Assembly: GCA_946482295.1 (NCBI GenBank)
Contig: CAMLRB010000112.1
Location: forward strand, 1 to 11,890
DNA from: an uncultured Bacteriovorax sp.
Lineage (GTDB): Bacteria; Bdellovibrionota; Bacteriovoracia; Bacteriovoracales; Bacteriovoracaceae
Reading direction: 5' to 3'
Length of the DNA stretch: 11,890 bases
In this document: positions 5,125 through 11,890 of the stretch, one piece after another
Position numbering within the stretch: the first letter of the stretch is position 1
How the letters are laid out: every line of letters starts with the position of its first letter
Notes under the pieces: generated by a model
Seen by the model: only the letters and a program-made list of their open reading frames with translations
What the model was told of the DNA's origin: nothing
Database searches by the model: none
Made by a program: the position numbers and the translations under genes

Positions 5125-5639
5125 AAAATCAAAAAGGTCAGTCGACGATTGAATTTATTCTCACATTCACCGTCGCAGTTGGATTCATTTTTCTTTTTTT
5201 GAAAGTAGCAGTGAATTATACAAATGGTTTCATGGTTCACCATGCAACTTATCTCGCCAGTCGTGCCTATATGGCCCATGACGGTCTCGAGCAGACAGAT
5301 CCACTCAATGACAAAAAAGCTGAACAATTTGCCAAAGAAGTTTTTAATTATTACTTACCTGATGGACTCATTAGTTCTATATCGGGAGTAGTTCTTAAAT
5401 ACAGCCATCCATCATACGGCAATCAGCCGCTGTTTACAGGCGTCTATTCTGAGTTTTCGAGCCGCTTTTCACTTGGATTCATCGGAGGAACAACACCTCT
5501 AAATTTGCGATCAGAATCTTTTTTAGGTCGTGAGCCCACTCGAACGGAAAGTGTAAATCTCACATGCGATGCTATGAAAGACAGCGCTAATATAGATGCA
5601 TGTAACATTCATACGACTCTGGAAGATAATGGTGGGTAG
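5121..5639 (+). CDS. tadE: TadE-like pseudopilin
   Basis: A 172-residue TadE-family pseudopilin, thought to act in initiation or assembly of Flp pili. It has a very short leader MKNQKG (1-6), cleavage before Gln7, glutamate +5 at E11 followed by Phe, and a hydrophobic helix (about 12-31). Next comes HATYLASRAY (41-50), the aromatic/alanine/arginine segment typical of TadE. The periplasmic part (about 32-172) contains two cysteines near the end, in LTCDAM and DACNI, possibly a disulfide. The ATG overlaps the upstream stop (ATGA), which suggests translational coupling. The nearest purine-rich ribosome site is weak. Confidence 0.85.
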   Translation: MKNQKGQSTIEFILTFTVAVGFIFLFLKVAVNYTNGFMVHHATYLASRAYMAHDGLEQTDPLNDKKAEQFAKEVFNYYLPDGLISSISGVVLKYSHPSYGNQPLFTGVYSEFSSRFSLGFIGGTTPLNLRSESFLGREPTRTESVNLTCDAMKDSANIDACNIHTTLEDNGG

Positions 5640-5640
5640 T

Positions 5641-6159
5641 ATGAAAGATAAAAGCATTTTAAAAAATCAGAAAGGTCAGGCATTGTTTGAGCTCATCATT
5701 TTCATGCCCTTTCTCGTTTTCCTATTTACTATTTTTTATACGATTGGAAATTCCATCAGCGGTTCTATTAATCAACAAAAAGCTGTTCGAGGATATTTTT
5801 ATACACTTATGAAAAATAACTCCTACGTCAATACAGCTAAAGAAGTTGACGAATTCGTTGCGCAGAATTCTATGAGACAAGTCGGTTTTTCAGCAGTTGG
5901 TTGGCGTGAGAAGGCCCAAGGTAACCGTGCAATTGCACCTTGTTTTAAATTCAATTCAATGTTGAAGGATAACTCATCATCGGAGACGTGCGAAGGTAAG
6001 GATAGAGGCGATAGTGATTCTGGGCCAACAAGTAGTTTTGTCCGAATTTTCACTTTTTATGGCATCTGTGGACCTGTGTATACTATTCCAGACGGATCTC
6101 CAAGGATGGGAATCAACCCTTCACTTCAAAATAATCCAGCAGGCTGCATTCTCGAGTAG
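5641..6159 (+). CDS. TadE/TadF-like pseudopilin with four cysteines
   Basis: A second pseudopilin, 172 residues from the chosen start. The leader is MKDKSILKNQKG (1-12), cleavage falls before Gln13, glutamate +5 is E17 followed by Leu, and the hydrophobic helix spans about 18-36. The periplasmic domain has four cysteines (101, 117, 143, 169), consistent with two disulfides. ATG 5641 is preferred because it lies one base after the previous stop, has GGTGGG four bases upstream, and gives a leader like that of its neighbours. In-frame ATGs at 5629 and 5596 would extend the protein into the preceding gene with a poor leader. It is the last gene before a 78-base gap that carries a second promoter-like element. 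Confidence 0.83.
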   Translation: MKDKSILKNQKGQALFELIIFMPFLVFLFTIFYTIGNSISGSINQQKAVRGYFYTLMKNNSYVNTAKEVDEFVAQNSMRQVGFSAVGWREKAQGNRAIAPCFKFNSMLKDNSSSETCEGKDRGDSDSGPTSSFVRIFTFYGICGPVYTIPDGSPRMGINPSLQNNPAGCILE

Positions 6160-6195
6160 ACACTTTCTTCCTACATAAAAAAAATTCCCTATATT

Positions 6196-6204
6196 TGTTA
6201 AAAT
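6196..6204 (+). promoter_or_regulatory. Extended -10 element (TGTTAAAAT) upstream of cpaB
   Basis: TG-T-TAAAAT lies 34 bases before the cpaB ATG in the 78-base gap after the pseudopilin genes, the largest break in the later part of the cluster. No -35 box is seen. An internal promoter would let the channel and motor genes be transcribed apart from the pilins. Confidence 0.4.
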
Positions 6205-6237
6205 AAAAACAGCTAGTTATTTCAACAGGTGGATCGA

Positions 6238-7059
6238 ATGAATACACGCGCCCTTACTCTGGCCATAGTGATTGCAGGTTTTGCAATGATGATGGTTTAT
6301 ACTTACATTGATGATCAAAAAGCAGCATTGATTAAAGAGTATGGTGTTCAAAGTTCTGTTGTTGTCGCGAAAGTCGACATTCAAGAATTAGAATTGATAG
6401 ATGATTCAAAAGTAGAAGTTCGTACAGTTCCTAATAACTTTTTATCACCAGGGCATTTCAAATCAGTTAAAGAGTTAGAAAACACTATCGCTACTGTTCC
6501 AATCATCAAAGGCGAACAAATAACAAAACCTCGTGTAACATATCCGGGAATTAAAACGGGCCTCTCGCGACAAGTTTCCGTAGGTAAAAGAGCTGTTGCC
6601 ATCAATATCACAGAAAAAGAAGCCGTTGGTCGTTTGATCAAACCTGGTGATCGAGTTGATGTTCTTGCGACTATTGATATTTCTCAAGGTCAGAGAAAAG
6701 ACTTACAGAAAACACGAACATTTCTTCAAGATGTTCTCGTTCTTTCTACAGGTATTAGCATGACAAACTCTATTCCTATTTACGGAGTTGAGACACCGAA
6801 AGTCATTCGTACGATGAATCTTAATACTTACACGAACTACAATACAATTACTCTTGAACTTGATCCATACGATGTTCAAAAATTAGCATTCGTTCAAGGC
6901 TATGGCTCGTCTGTAACATTGGCCTTGAGAAATAACTCAGATAAAGAACCTGTTCGTTTAAGATCAACTTTAATTTACGACGTCTTGGGCGAAGATGCCA
7001 GTGAAGCAAAAGCATTCTTATCTGAGAAATATCTCAAAGAGAGTAAAAATGCTCAATAA
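6238..7059 (+). CDS. cpaB: Flp pilus assembly protein CpaB/RcpC
   Basis: A 273-residue periplasmic protein anchored by one N-terminal membrane segment (about 7-23), part of the Tad secretin complex. A SAF domain (about 40-102) contains VVVAKVDIQELELIDDSKVE. The RcpC region (about 118-235) contains AVAINITEKEAVGRLIKPGDRVDVLA, a hallmark of the family. ATG 6238 is preferred over the in-frame GTG 6229, because AGGTGG (6227-6232) is well placed for ATG and would overlap the GTG. The final codons overlap the secretin start by 11 bases, so the two are probably translated together. Confidence 0.93.
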   Translation: MNTRALTLAIVIAGFAMMMVYTYIDDQKAALIKEYGVQSSVVVAKVDIQELELIDDSKVEVRTVPNNFLSPGHFKSVKELENTIATVPIIKGEQITKPRVTYPGIKTGLSRQVSVGKRAVAINITEKEAVGRLIKPGDRVDVLATIDISQGQRKDLQKTRTFLQDVLVLSTGISMTNSIPIYGVETPKVIRTMNLNTYTNYNTITLELDPYDVQKLAFVQGYGSSVTLALRNNSDKEPVRLRSTLIYDVLGEDASEAKAFLSEKYLKESKNAQ

Positions 7060-8545
7060 AATTTTAGTTGTTCTTTTTTCATTATGCTTAATTGGATTTA
7101 GTTTTGCACAAGAAGAAGGTGAGAATCCAACTGACAATTTGAAGGAAGTTGAAATCATTGCCGGTTTGGAAAAAATTATTAAATTGGATTTCGTTCCTAA
7201 CAGTATTGTTAAAATTGCCAATGAAAACTTGGTAAGTTACCAACTTGTTCCACAAAAAAGAGAAATTTTACTTACTGGCCTTAAAGCAGGAGATACCACG
7301 CTAACCTTGCGTGATACCGCCGGTGATATTAAGGCACGTTATCTTTTGAAAGTAACTGCATCCGATCAATCGAAGATTGTTCTTCAGTTAAAAGAATTGT
7401 TAAGTGATGTTGAAGGATTAGAAATTGGTATAAAGGGTGATTCGGTTTATGTCGGTGGACAAATTGTTGTTCCAGCAGATATTGGACGAGTTGTTGTTAT
7501 TCTCGATAAATACCCTGAAGTTTTAAGGCTCGTGGAATTATCTCCTCAAACACAATTGATTATTGCTAAAAAAATGCAAGAAGAGATGCAGAAGAGTAAT
7601 TTAAAGGACGTTACTGTTAGAGTTGTTAATGGAAGTTTTTGGATCGAAGGAGTTGTTAACTCAAAAGAAGAAAGTGATAAAGCAGAGCAAATTGCCCGTG
7701 CTTATATGCCAGACATGATTCAAAACTTAGCACGTCGAACAGATGCCGTACAACAAACTAAGAAGCCATTGTTTGAAAACTTACTGACTATAAATGCAAA
7801 ACCAAAACAAGAGCCATTGCCGAAACTTTTTAAACTCACTGCTCAGTTTGTAGAGCTAACAAAATCTTACGATCGTGAATTCGGATTTAGTTGGACACCG
7901 ACAATTGGAGCTGGTGGTGGAGAAATTCAAGTTGGTAAGAGTGGAAGTGGTGGAGTAACAACATCTTCACAAGGAACTTTGGCGGCAACCATTTCAAACT
8001 TATTTCCAAAGTTAAACTCTGCTAAAAATGCTGGGCACGCTAGAGTCATTCAATCAGGTGTCGTCATTGTTAAAGAAAATATTGAAGGAGTGATTGTTAA
8101 ATCGACATCGATTCCCTATGCACTTGGAACAGGCGAAAATCTCAAGACGGGAACTGCCACTGCTGGTTTCACAATGAACGTCACACCGACAATGCTTCAA
8201 GAAGAAAGAATCAACTTGAAGATGACTGTAAAAGTACAGGCCACATCATCAGATAGTCCGCCTATCTCGTTAGATAATACTGTGACTACTCAGATCGTTG
8301 TGAAGTCTCAAGAATCAGCGGTCATTGGTGGTGTTGTTTCTAGTAAAACTCAAACAGACTTCGATCGTAACCCTCCAGTGCAAGAGACAATTGAAAATGG
8401 ATCGGCACTGTTTTCGTTTCTTAAATCAAAAAAGTATTCATCTAGCCGCACTCAGTTCGTCATTTTTGTGACTCCGGAACTCATAGAGTCTGCTTCCGCT
8501 GGTGCGAGCGAGATTGAACGTAAGTTCAGAAAAAGGAGCCGCTAG
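7049..8545 (+). CDS. cpaC: Tad secretin CpaC/RcpA
   Basis: A 498-residue outer-membrane secretin that forms the channel for the Flp pilus. It has a signal peptide (1-20, cut after FSFA, no lipobox), a pilus-type N domain (about 32-103), a BON-like or N1-type region (about 108-225), and the secretin core (about 258-478). The core contains VIQSGVVIVKENIEG, VTPTMLQEERINLKMTVKV and the VIGGVVSS segment (425-432), and ends with FVIFVTPELIE. The usual P-x-LGdiP-x-LG-x-LF loop is replaced by NPPVQETIENGSALFSFL, which I read as a divergent version. ATG 7049 is chosen over in-frame ATG 6995, because only it places the signal peptide at the N-terminus. AAAGAGAG lies just upstream. The stop TAG shares one base with the next GTG. 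Confidence 0.93.
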   Translation: MLNKILVVLFSLCLIGFSFAQEEGENPTDNLKEVEIIAGLEKIIKLDFVPNSIVKIANENLVSYQLVPQKREILLTGLKAGDTTLTLRDTAGDIKARYLLKVTASDQSKIVLQLKELLSDVEGLEIGIKGDSVYVGGQIVVPADIGRVVVILDKYPEVLRLVELSPQTQLIIAKKMQEEMQKSNLKDVTVRVVNGSFWIEGVVNSKEESDKAEQIARAYMPDMIQNLARRTDAVQQTKKPLFENLLTINAKPKQEPLPKLFKLTAQFVELTKSYDREFGFSWTPTIGAGGGEIQVGKSGSGGVTTSSQGTLAATISNLFPKLNSAKNAGHARVIQSGVVIVKENIEGVIVKSTSIPYALGTGENLKTGTATAGFTMNVTPTMLQEERINLKMTVKVQATSSDSPPISLDNTVTTQIVVKSQESAVIGGVVSSKTQTDFDRNPPVQETIENGSALFSFLKSKKYSSSRTQFVIFVTPELIESASAGASEIERKFRKRSR

Positions 8546-10785
8546 TGGCAGGACATATAATTACAATCATCGGTGGTAAGGGAGGGCTAGGTAAATCACA
8601 AGTAGCCGCCAACCTGGCCTTTGCATATGCCATTGAAGGAAAGGTTAAAACTTTGCTTTTAGATTTCGATCAAAAAGCAAGTGGTGACCAGGACTTTATC
8701 ACCGGTATGAAAGGGAAAAAAAATTTGAGAGAGCTGGCCGATTTTAAAGGGGCCATTGATCCAAATACGATTCAGCAGTTTGTGAACATGAATCAGAATG
8801 TTTTTTATATTGGTATGCCCAATGATCAAGTGGCTGCTAATGGAATTGAAGTTGAAGCTTTGGGAAGGACTCTTAAAGCTGTCACAAATATTTATCCTAT
8901 TACTATTATTGATGCTGGTAATGAACTCAATCCTCTAGCTATAAAAGCTTTAGAATTTTCTACATTAATTTTCGTTGTGGTGACACCAGATATTCTCGCT
9001 CTTAATCAAACGAAAAAACTATATTCAGAACTCGTAACAATGATGTTTCCAAAAGATATGATTCAATTTCTTTTGAATCAAGCTCAGCAGGGCCATCCAG
9101 TTACGGCTGATGTAATTTCTAAAACATTAGGCAAACCAGTTTTTAGTTCAGTGCCTCGAGATGATCAAAGCTGTGTACTGGCCTTGAACAATAAAAAGCC
9201 AGTTATGTTGGCAGCTAAAAACAGCACGTTTGCAAAAGGCATTGTTGATACGTTCAGAAAACTCAATGAGAAACAAATTCTTAGGGCCTTAGAAAAATTA
9301 AACAAGCCTGCAGATGTCGGTGCAAAGAAACCTGAAGAGAATAAAGATGGAGGTACTGTTCGAGGTGGGAAAAGTCCTTGGACAGATTTGAAATCTAGAA
9401 TCCACCGTGCTCTCGTTGAAGAGATGGATCTTAAAAAAGCAGATGAGAATGATCCCAAAGCTCAAATTATTCTGAAAGAACAAACGAAAAAAGTCGTTGT
9501 TGATTTATTAGGGAAGGAAGACACAAAAGGTGTGCTCAATTCTCGCGAAGATATGAATCAAATTGTAAAAGAGATTCTAGATGAAGCGCTCGGGTTGGGA
9601 CCTCTTGAAGATATGTTGAGAGATAAAACCATTTCGGAAGTAATGGTTGTTGGTCCTCATAAAATCTATTTTGAACAAGGCGGAAAGCTAAGACTTTCTG
9701 ATGTTACTTTTACCAATGACAGACAAGTTTTAAACGTCATTGAAAGAATTGTTGCACCTATCGGTCGTCGTATTGATGAAAAAACACCTTACGTTGATGC
9801 CCGTTTAAAAGATGGTTCTCGTGTACATGCGATTATTCCTCCATCTTCAATCGATGGATGTACCATCACTATTCGTAAATTTCCAGAGAAGCGTCTGACG
9901 TATAAAGATCTAGTGAAGTTTGGTTCAATGACAGAGAGCATGGCCGACTTCCTTCGTATTGCTGTTGAAGCTCACAGAAATATAATCGTTTCGGGCGGTA
10001 CTGGTTCAGGTAAGACGACTTTGATTAACGTGTTAGGTGGGTTTATACAATCGAATGAACGTATCATTACATGTGAAGACTCTGCAGAACTTAACTTTCC
10101 CCAAGAACACATTGTTCGTTTGGAAACTCGTCCGCCTTCGCTTGAAGGTGATGGTGCGATTGATATTCGCTGTCTTGTTAAGCAAACTTTGAGAATGCGT
10201 CCAGATAGAATTGTAGTAGGAGAGTGTCGTGGGGGTGAAACGCTCGATATGTTACAAGCGATGGGAACAGGTCATGATGGTTCAATGACAACAGTTCACT
10301 CGAATAATCCTCGTGAATGTATTGGTCGATTGGAAACACTTGTTCAATACGCGGGAACATCAATTTCTCCTCGTGCGATTAAAGAAATGATAGCGAATGC
10401 TGTTCACATGATCATTCAGCAATCGCGTTTGGATGATGGTTCAAGAAGAGTTATGTACATAACTGAGATTGGTGGGATGCAAGGAGATACTGTCATCCTT
10501 CAAGATATATTCTTATTCATCCAAAAAGAAATAGATAAGAACGGAAAAATTATTGGTGAATTCCAGGCCACTGGTTTCATTCCAAAATTTATCGAAGTGC
10601 TTGAGCGTAAAGGGTACAACGTTCCACGTGGAATTTTTAGCAATAGACCACCACAAGCTGCGCCGGCCACTGCTCCTGCTACTCCTTCAGCTGCATCAAG
10701 TGGTGTAAATCCAGCTGCTAAACCAGCTGCAGGTGGATCAGCTTCTGCAGCCGCTGCAGGTGTAAAACCTCCGGTAAAGAAATAG
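8545..10785 (+). CDS. cpaF: Fused CpaE/TadZ-CpaF/TadA pilus ATPase
   Basis: A 746-residue protein joining two normally separate Tad components. Residues 1-250 are a ParA/MinD-type domain: deviant Walker A KGGLGKS (12-18, signature lysines K12 and K17) and LLLDFDQ (37-43). This is the CpaE/TadZ localisation ATPase, but without the N-terminal receiver-like domain that many CpaE proteins have. A charged linker (about 253-310) leads to a complete CpaF/TadA secretion ATPase (about 310-690): Walker A SGGTGSGKTT (483-492), Asp box ITCEDSAE (508-515), Walker B IVVGE (556-560, E560), and His box TGHDGSMTTVHS (575-586). The tail (703-746) is Ala/Pro-rich low complexity. No stop or frameshift occurs between the halves. 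It starts with GTG, supported by AAGGAG (8533-8538). The protein would act at the cytoplasmic face, positioning and powering Flp assembly. Confidence 0.93.
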   Translation: MAGHIITIIGGKGGLGKSQVAANLAFAYAIEGKVKTLLLDFDQKASGDQDFITGMKGKKNLRELADFKGAIDPNTIQQFVNMNQNVFYIGMPNDQVAANGIEVEALGRTLKAVTNIYPITIIDAGNELNPLAIKALEFSTLIFVVVTPDILALNQTKKLYSELVTMMFPKDMIQFLLNQAQQGHPVTADVISKTLGKPVFSSVPRDDQSCVLALNNKKPVMLAAKNSTFAKGIVDTFRKLNEKQILRALEKLNKPADVGAKKPEENKDGGTVRGGKSPWTDLKSRIHRALVEEMDLKKADENDPKAQIILKEQTKKVVVDLLGKEDTKGVLNSREDMNQIVKEILDEALGLGPLEDMLRDKTISEVMVVGPHKIYFEQGGKLRLSDVTFTNDRQVLNVIERIVAPIGRRIDEKTPYVDARLKDGSRVHAIIPPSSIDGCTITIRKFPEKRLTYKDLVKFGSMTESMADFLRIAVEAHRNIIVSGGTGSGKTTLINVLGGFIQSNERIITCEDSAELNFPQEHIVRLETRPPSLEGDGAIDIRCLVKQTLRMRPDRIVVGECRGGETLDMLQAMGTGHDGSMTTVHSNNPRECIGRLETLVQYAGTSISPRAIKEMIANAVHMIIQQSRLDDGSRRVMYITEIGGMQGDTVILQDIFLFIQKEIDKNGKIIGEFQATGFIPKFIEVLERKGYNVPRGIFSNRPPQAAPATAPATPSAASSGVNPAAKPAAGGSASAAAAGVKPPVKK

Positions 10786-10792
10786 GGAAGCT

Positions 10793-11683
10793 ATGAGTTT
10801 TTTTATCTCACTTGTTGGAAGAAATGGTGTCATTCTCTTAGTTGGGATGATGATTTTCTTTTTGAGTTATAGATACTCAATTAATATTTTCGAATGGGTT
10901 GAGCAAAGAACTTACGGAACTCGATCATACATAAGTGAAAAATTAGAATTTCTTTTTATTGAAATTCCTCAGGACAAATTAACAATTTATCTTCTTGCTT
11001 CTTCAGTGGGACTTGGATTGTTTATTTTGTTACTCTTTAGTGTTTTTGGAAAATGGATATTAGGAATCATTATTGGGAGCATTTTCGCTTTTATTGGTTT
11101 TAAAGCTCCTCGAATGATTGTCGATTTCCTCGTTGAAAGACGAATTAAAGCATACTCAATGCAAATGGTAGATGCTCTTCAACTTCTATCGAACGGAATT
11201 AGAGCAGGTCTATCAGTGCCTCAGGCGATTGGGATGATCGTTGATGAAATGCCACCTCCCATCTCGCAAGAGTTCAACATTATTCTTCAGCAAAATCGAA
11301 TCGGTATGCCACTCGAAGAATGTTTTGAAAATCTCGCTAAAAGAGTTCCCCTCGAGGATAACGATATGTTCGTTTCGAGTGTCAACATTTTACGCGAAAC
11401 CGGTGGTAATCTTGCCGAAACTTTTGACACTATAGTTGAGGTCATTCGAGAGCGAGTGAGACTGCAACAGAAAATTGACACTTATACGGCTCAAGGAATG
11501 TTCCAAGGAATGACTATCGGGGCGATGCCTTACCTCTTAGGTTTCATATACTTCATGCAGGATCCAGACTCCATGATGGGCCTTTTTACGACTCCTATAG
11601 GGCTTATCCTCCTCTTCGTAGCCATGACCTTAGATATAGCGGGGATTTACGTTATTATGAAGATAGTAAAAATTAAAATCTAA
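10793..11683 (+). CDS. tadB: Flp pilus platform protein TadB
   Basis: A 296-residue inner-membrane protein with a type II secretion F domain, part of the platform that couples the ATPase to pilin polymerisation. Membrane segments are at about 11-27, 63-83, 87-105, 237-254 and 267-290, with the cytoplasmic T2SSF domain at about 120-230. TadB-like features include LLSNGIRAGLSVPQAIGMIV (131-150), EMPPPISQEF and RETGGNLAE. The length and layout suit TadB (CpaG) rather than TadC. It begins 7 bases after the ATPase stop with GGGAAG upstream. TadC, which normally follows, is absent: the next gene is unrelated. It is the last recognisable Tad gene in the window. Confidence 0.92.
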   Translation: MSFFISLVGRNGVILLVGMMIFFLSYRYSINIFEWVEQRTYGTRSYISEKLEFLFIEIPQDKLTIYLLASSVGLGLFILLLFSVFGKWILGIIIGSIFAFIGFKAPRMIVDFLVERRIKAYSMQMVDALQLLSNGIRAGLSVPQAIGMIVDEMPPPISQEFNIILQQNRIGMPLEECFENLAKRVPLEDNDMFVSSVNILRETGGNLAETFDTIVEVIRERVRLQQKIDTYTAQGMFQGMTIGAMPYLLGFIYFMQDPDSMMGLFTTPIGLILLFVAMTLDIAGIYVIMKIVKIKI

Positions 11684-11740
11684 AGAATTAAGTCATTTAG
11701 TCCGAATAAGGACATGGATATTACTAACAAGGGATTTGTT

Positions 11741-11890
11741 ATGAATTTAAAAAAATCGTTAATCGCGCTAACGCTCCTTCCGGCGCTCGCCTTCGGTGGC
11801 GTAAACCTCAAGAACGGTAACTTCTATATCACGTATACGGATATTGTCGTGCCTGGTGGTGATCACGATTTAGAAATCACAAGAACATAT
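11741..11890 (+). CDS. Rhs/DUF6531-like secreted protein, N-terminus only
   Basis: The first 50 codons of a gene that runs off the window. A signal peptide (about 1-19, MNLKKSLIALTLLPALAFG) is followed by VNLKNGNFYITYTDI and VVPGGDHDLEITRTY, the sort of N-terminal segment seen in proteins with DUF6531 and Rhs/YD repeats (very large secreted or surface-exposed beta-rich proteins). ATG 11741 is chosen because AAGGGA (11729-11734) lies six bases upstream and the signal peptide starts there; an in-frame ATG at 11714 would add nine residues before it. It follows tadB by 57 bases on the same strand with no clear terminator between, so it may belong to the same transcript. Family assignment rests on a short segment and is moderate. 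Confidence 0.72.
   Translation, partial: MNLKKSLIALTLLPALAFGGVNLKNGNFYITYTDIVVPGGDHDLEITRTY

Noticed and set aside
5596..5640. Upstream start for the second TadE/F-like protein
   Set aside because: It would add 15 residues inside the previous gene and spoil the short leader; ATG 5641 has better context.
6995..7048. Upstream start for the secretin
   Set aside because: It would put 18 charged residues before a clear signal peptide and lengthen the overlap with cpaB to 65 bases.
1..11890. CRISPR arrays, insertion sequences, tRNA or rRNA genes
   Set aside because: No regularly spaced repeats, transposase genes, terminal repeats or tRNA/rRNA cores were found by eye on either strand.

Overview
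The window looks like a piece of chromosome from a low-GC, flagellated, diderm bacterium. The best guess is the Bdellovibrionota (Bacteriovorax/Bdellovibrio-like predators). Three things suggest this: tandem short flagellins with no variable D2/D3 domains, a Tad/Flp pilus locus with several TadE-like pilins and a CpaE-CpaF fusion, and a Rhs-like secreted protein next to it. The lineage is inferred from gene content and was not tested by a search.

Layout. (1) Bases 1-1759 hold two tandem flagellin genes. The first lacks its 5' end because the window starts inside it. The second is complete, with its own promoter-like sequence, a structured leader and a strong intrinsic terminator. (2) Bases 1791-2786 encode an RmlD-like extended SDR protein whose usual catalytic lysine is replaced by glutamine. 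(3) Converging on it, on the minus strand, is an unrecognised 177-residue protein (2815-3348). (4) Upstream of that protein, also on the minus strand, an ORF-poor GC-rich stretch (about 3391-3614) is almost certainly the 6S RNA gene. It has the conserved apical region, the large central bubble, the closing stem and a T-tract at its 3' end. (5) The 6S promoter and the promoter of the Tad locus appear to diverge from a shared region (about 3620-3715) that contains short dyads.

(6) Bases 3791-11683 are a Tad/Flp pilus locus on the plus strand: Flp-type pilin, second pilin-like protein, prepilin peptidase (TadV/CpaA), third pilin-like protein, two TadE/F-like pseudopilins, CpaB/RcpC, CpaC/RcpA secretin, a fused CpaE/TadZ-CpaF/TadA ATPase, and TadB. 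The five pilin-like proteins share a G|Q-x-x-x-E processing site. The peptidase would mature them, the secretin and CpaB would form the outer-membrane channel, and the fused ATPase with TadB would drive assembly. TadC and TadD are not present in the window. (7) From 11741 to the end, the start of a signal-peptide-bearing Rhs/DUF6531-like protein is seen; it runs off the window.

The most noteworthy observations are the CpaE-CpaF fusion, the row of five putative prepilins, the apparent lack of TadC after TadB, the 6S RNA gene divergent from the pilus operon, and several structured leaders.
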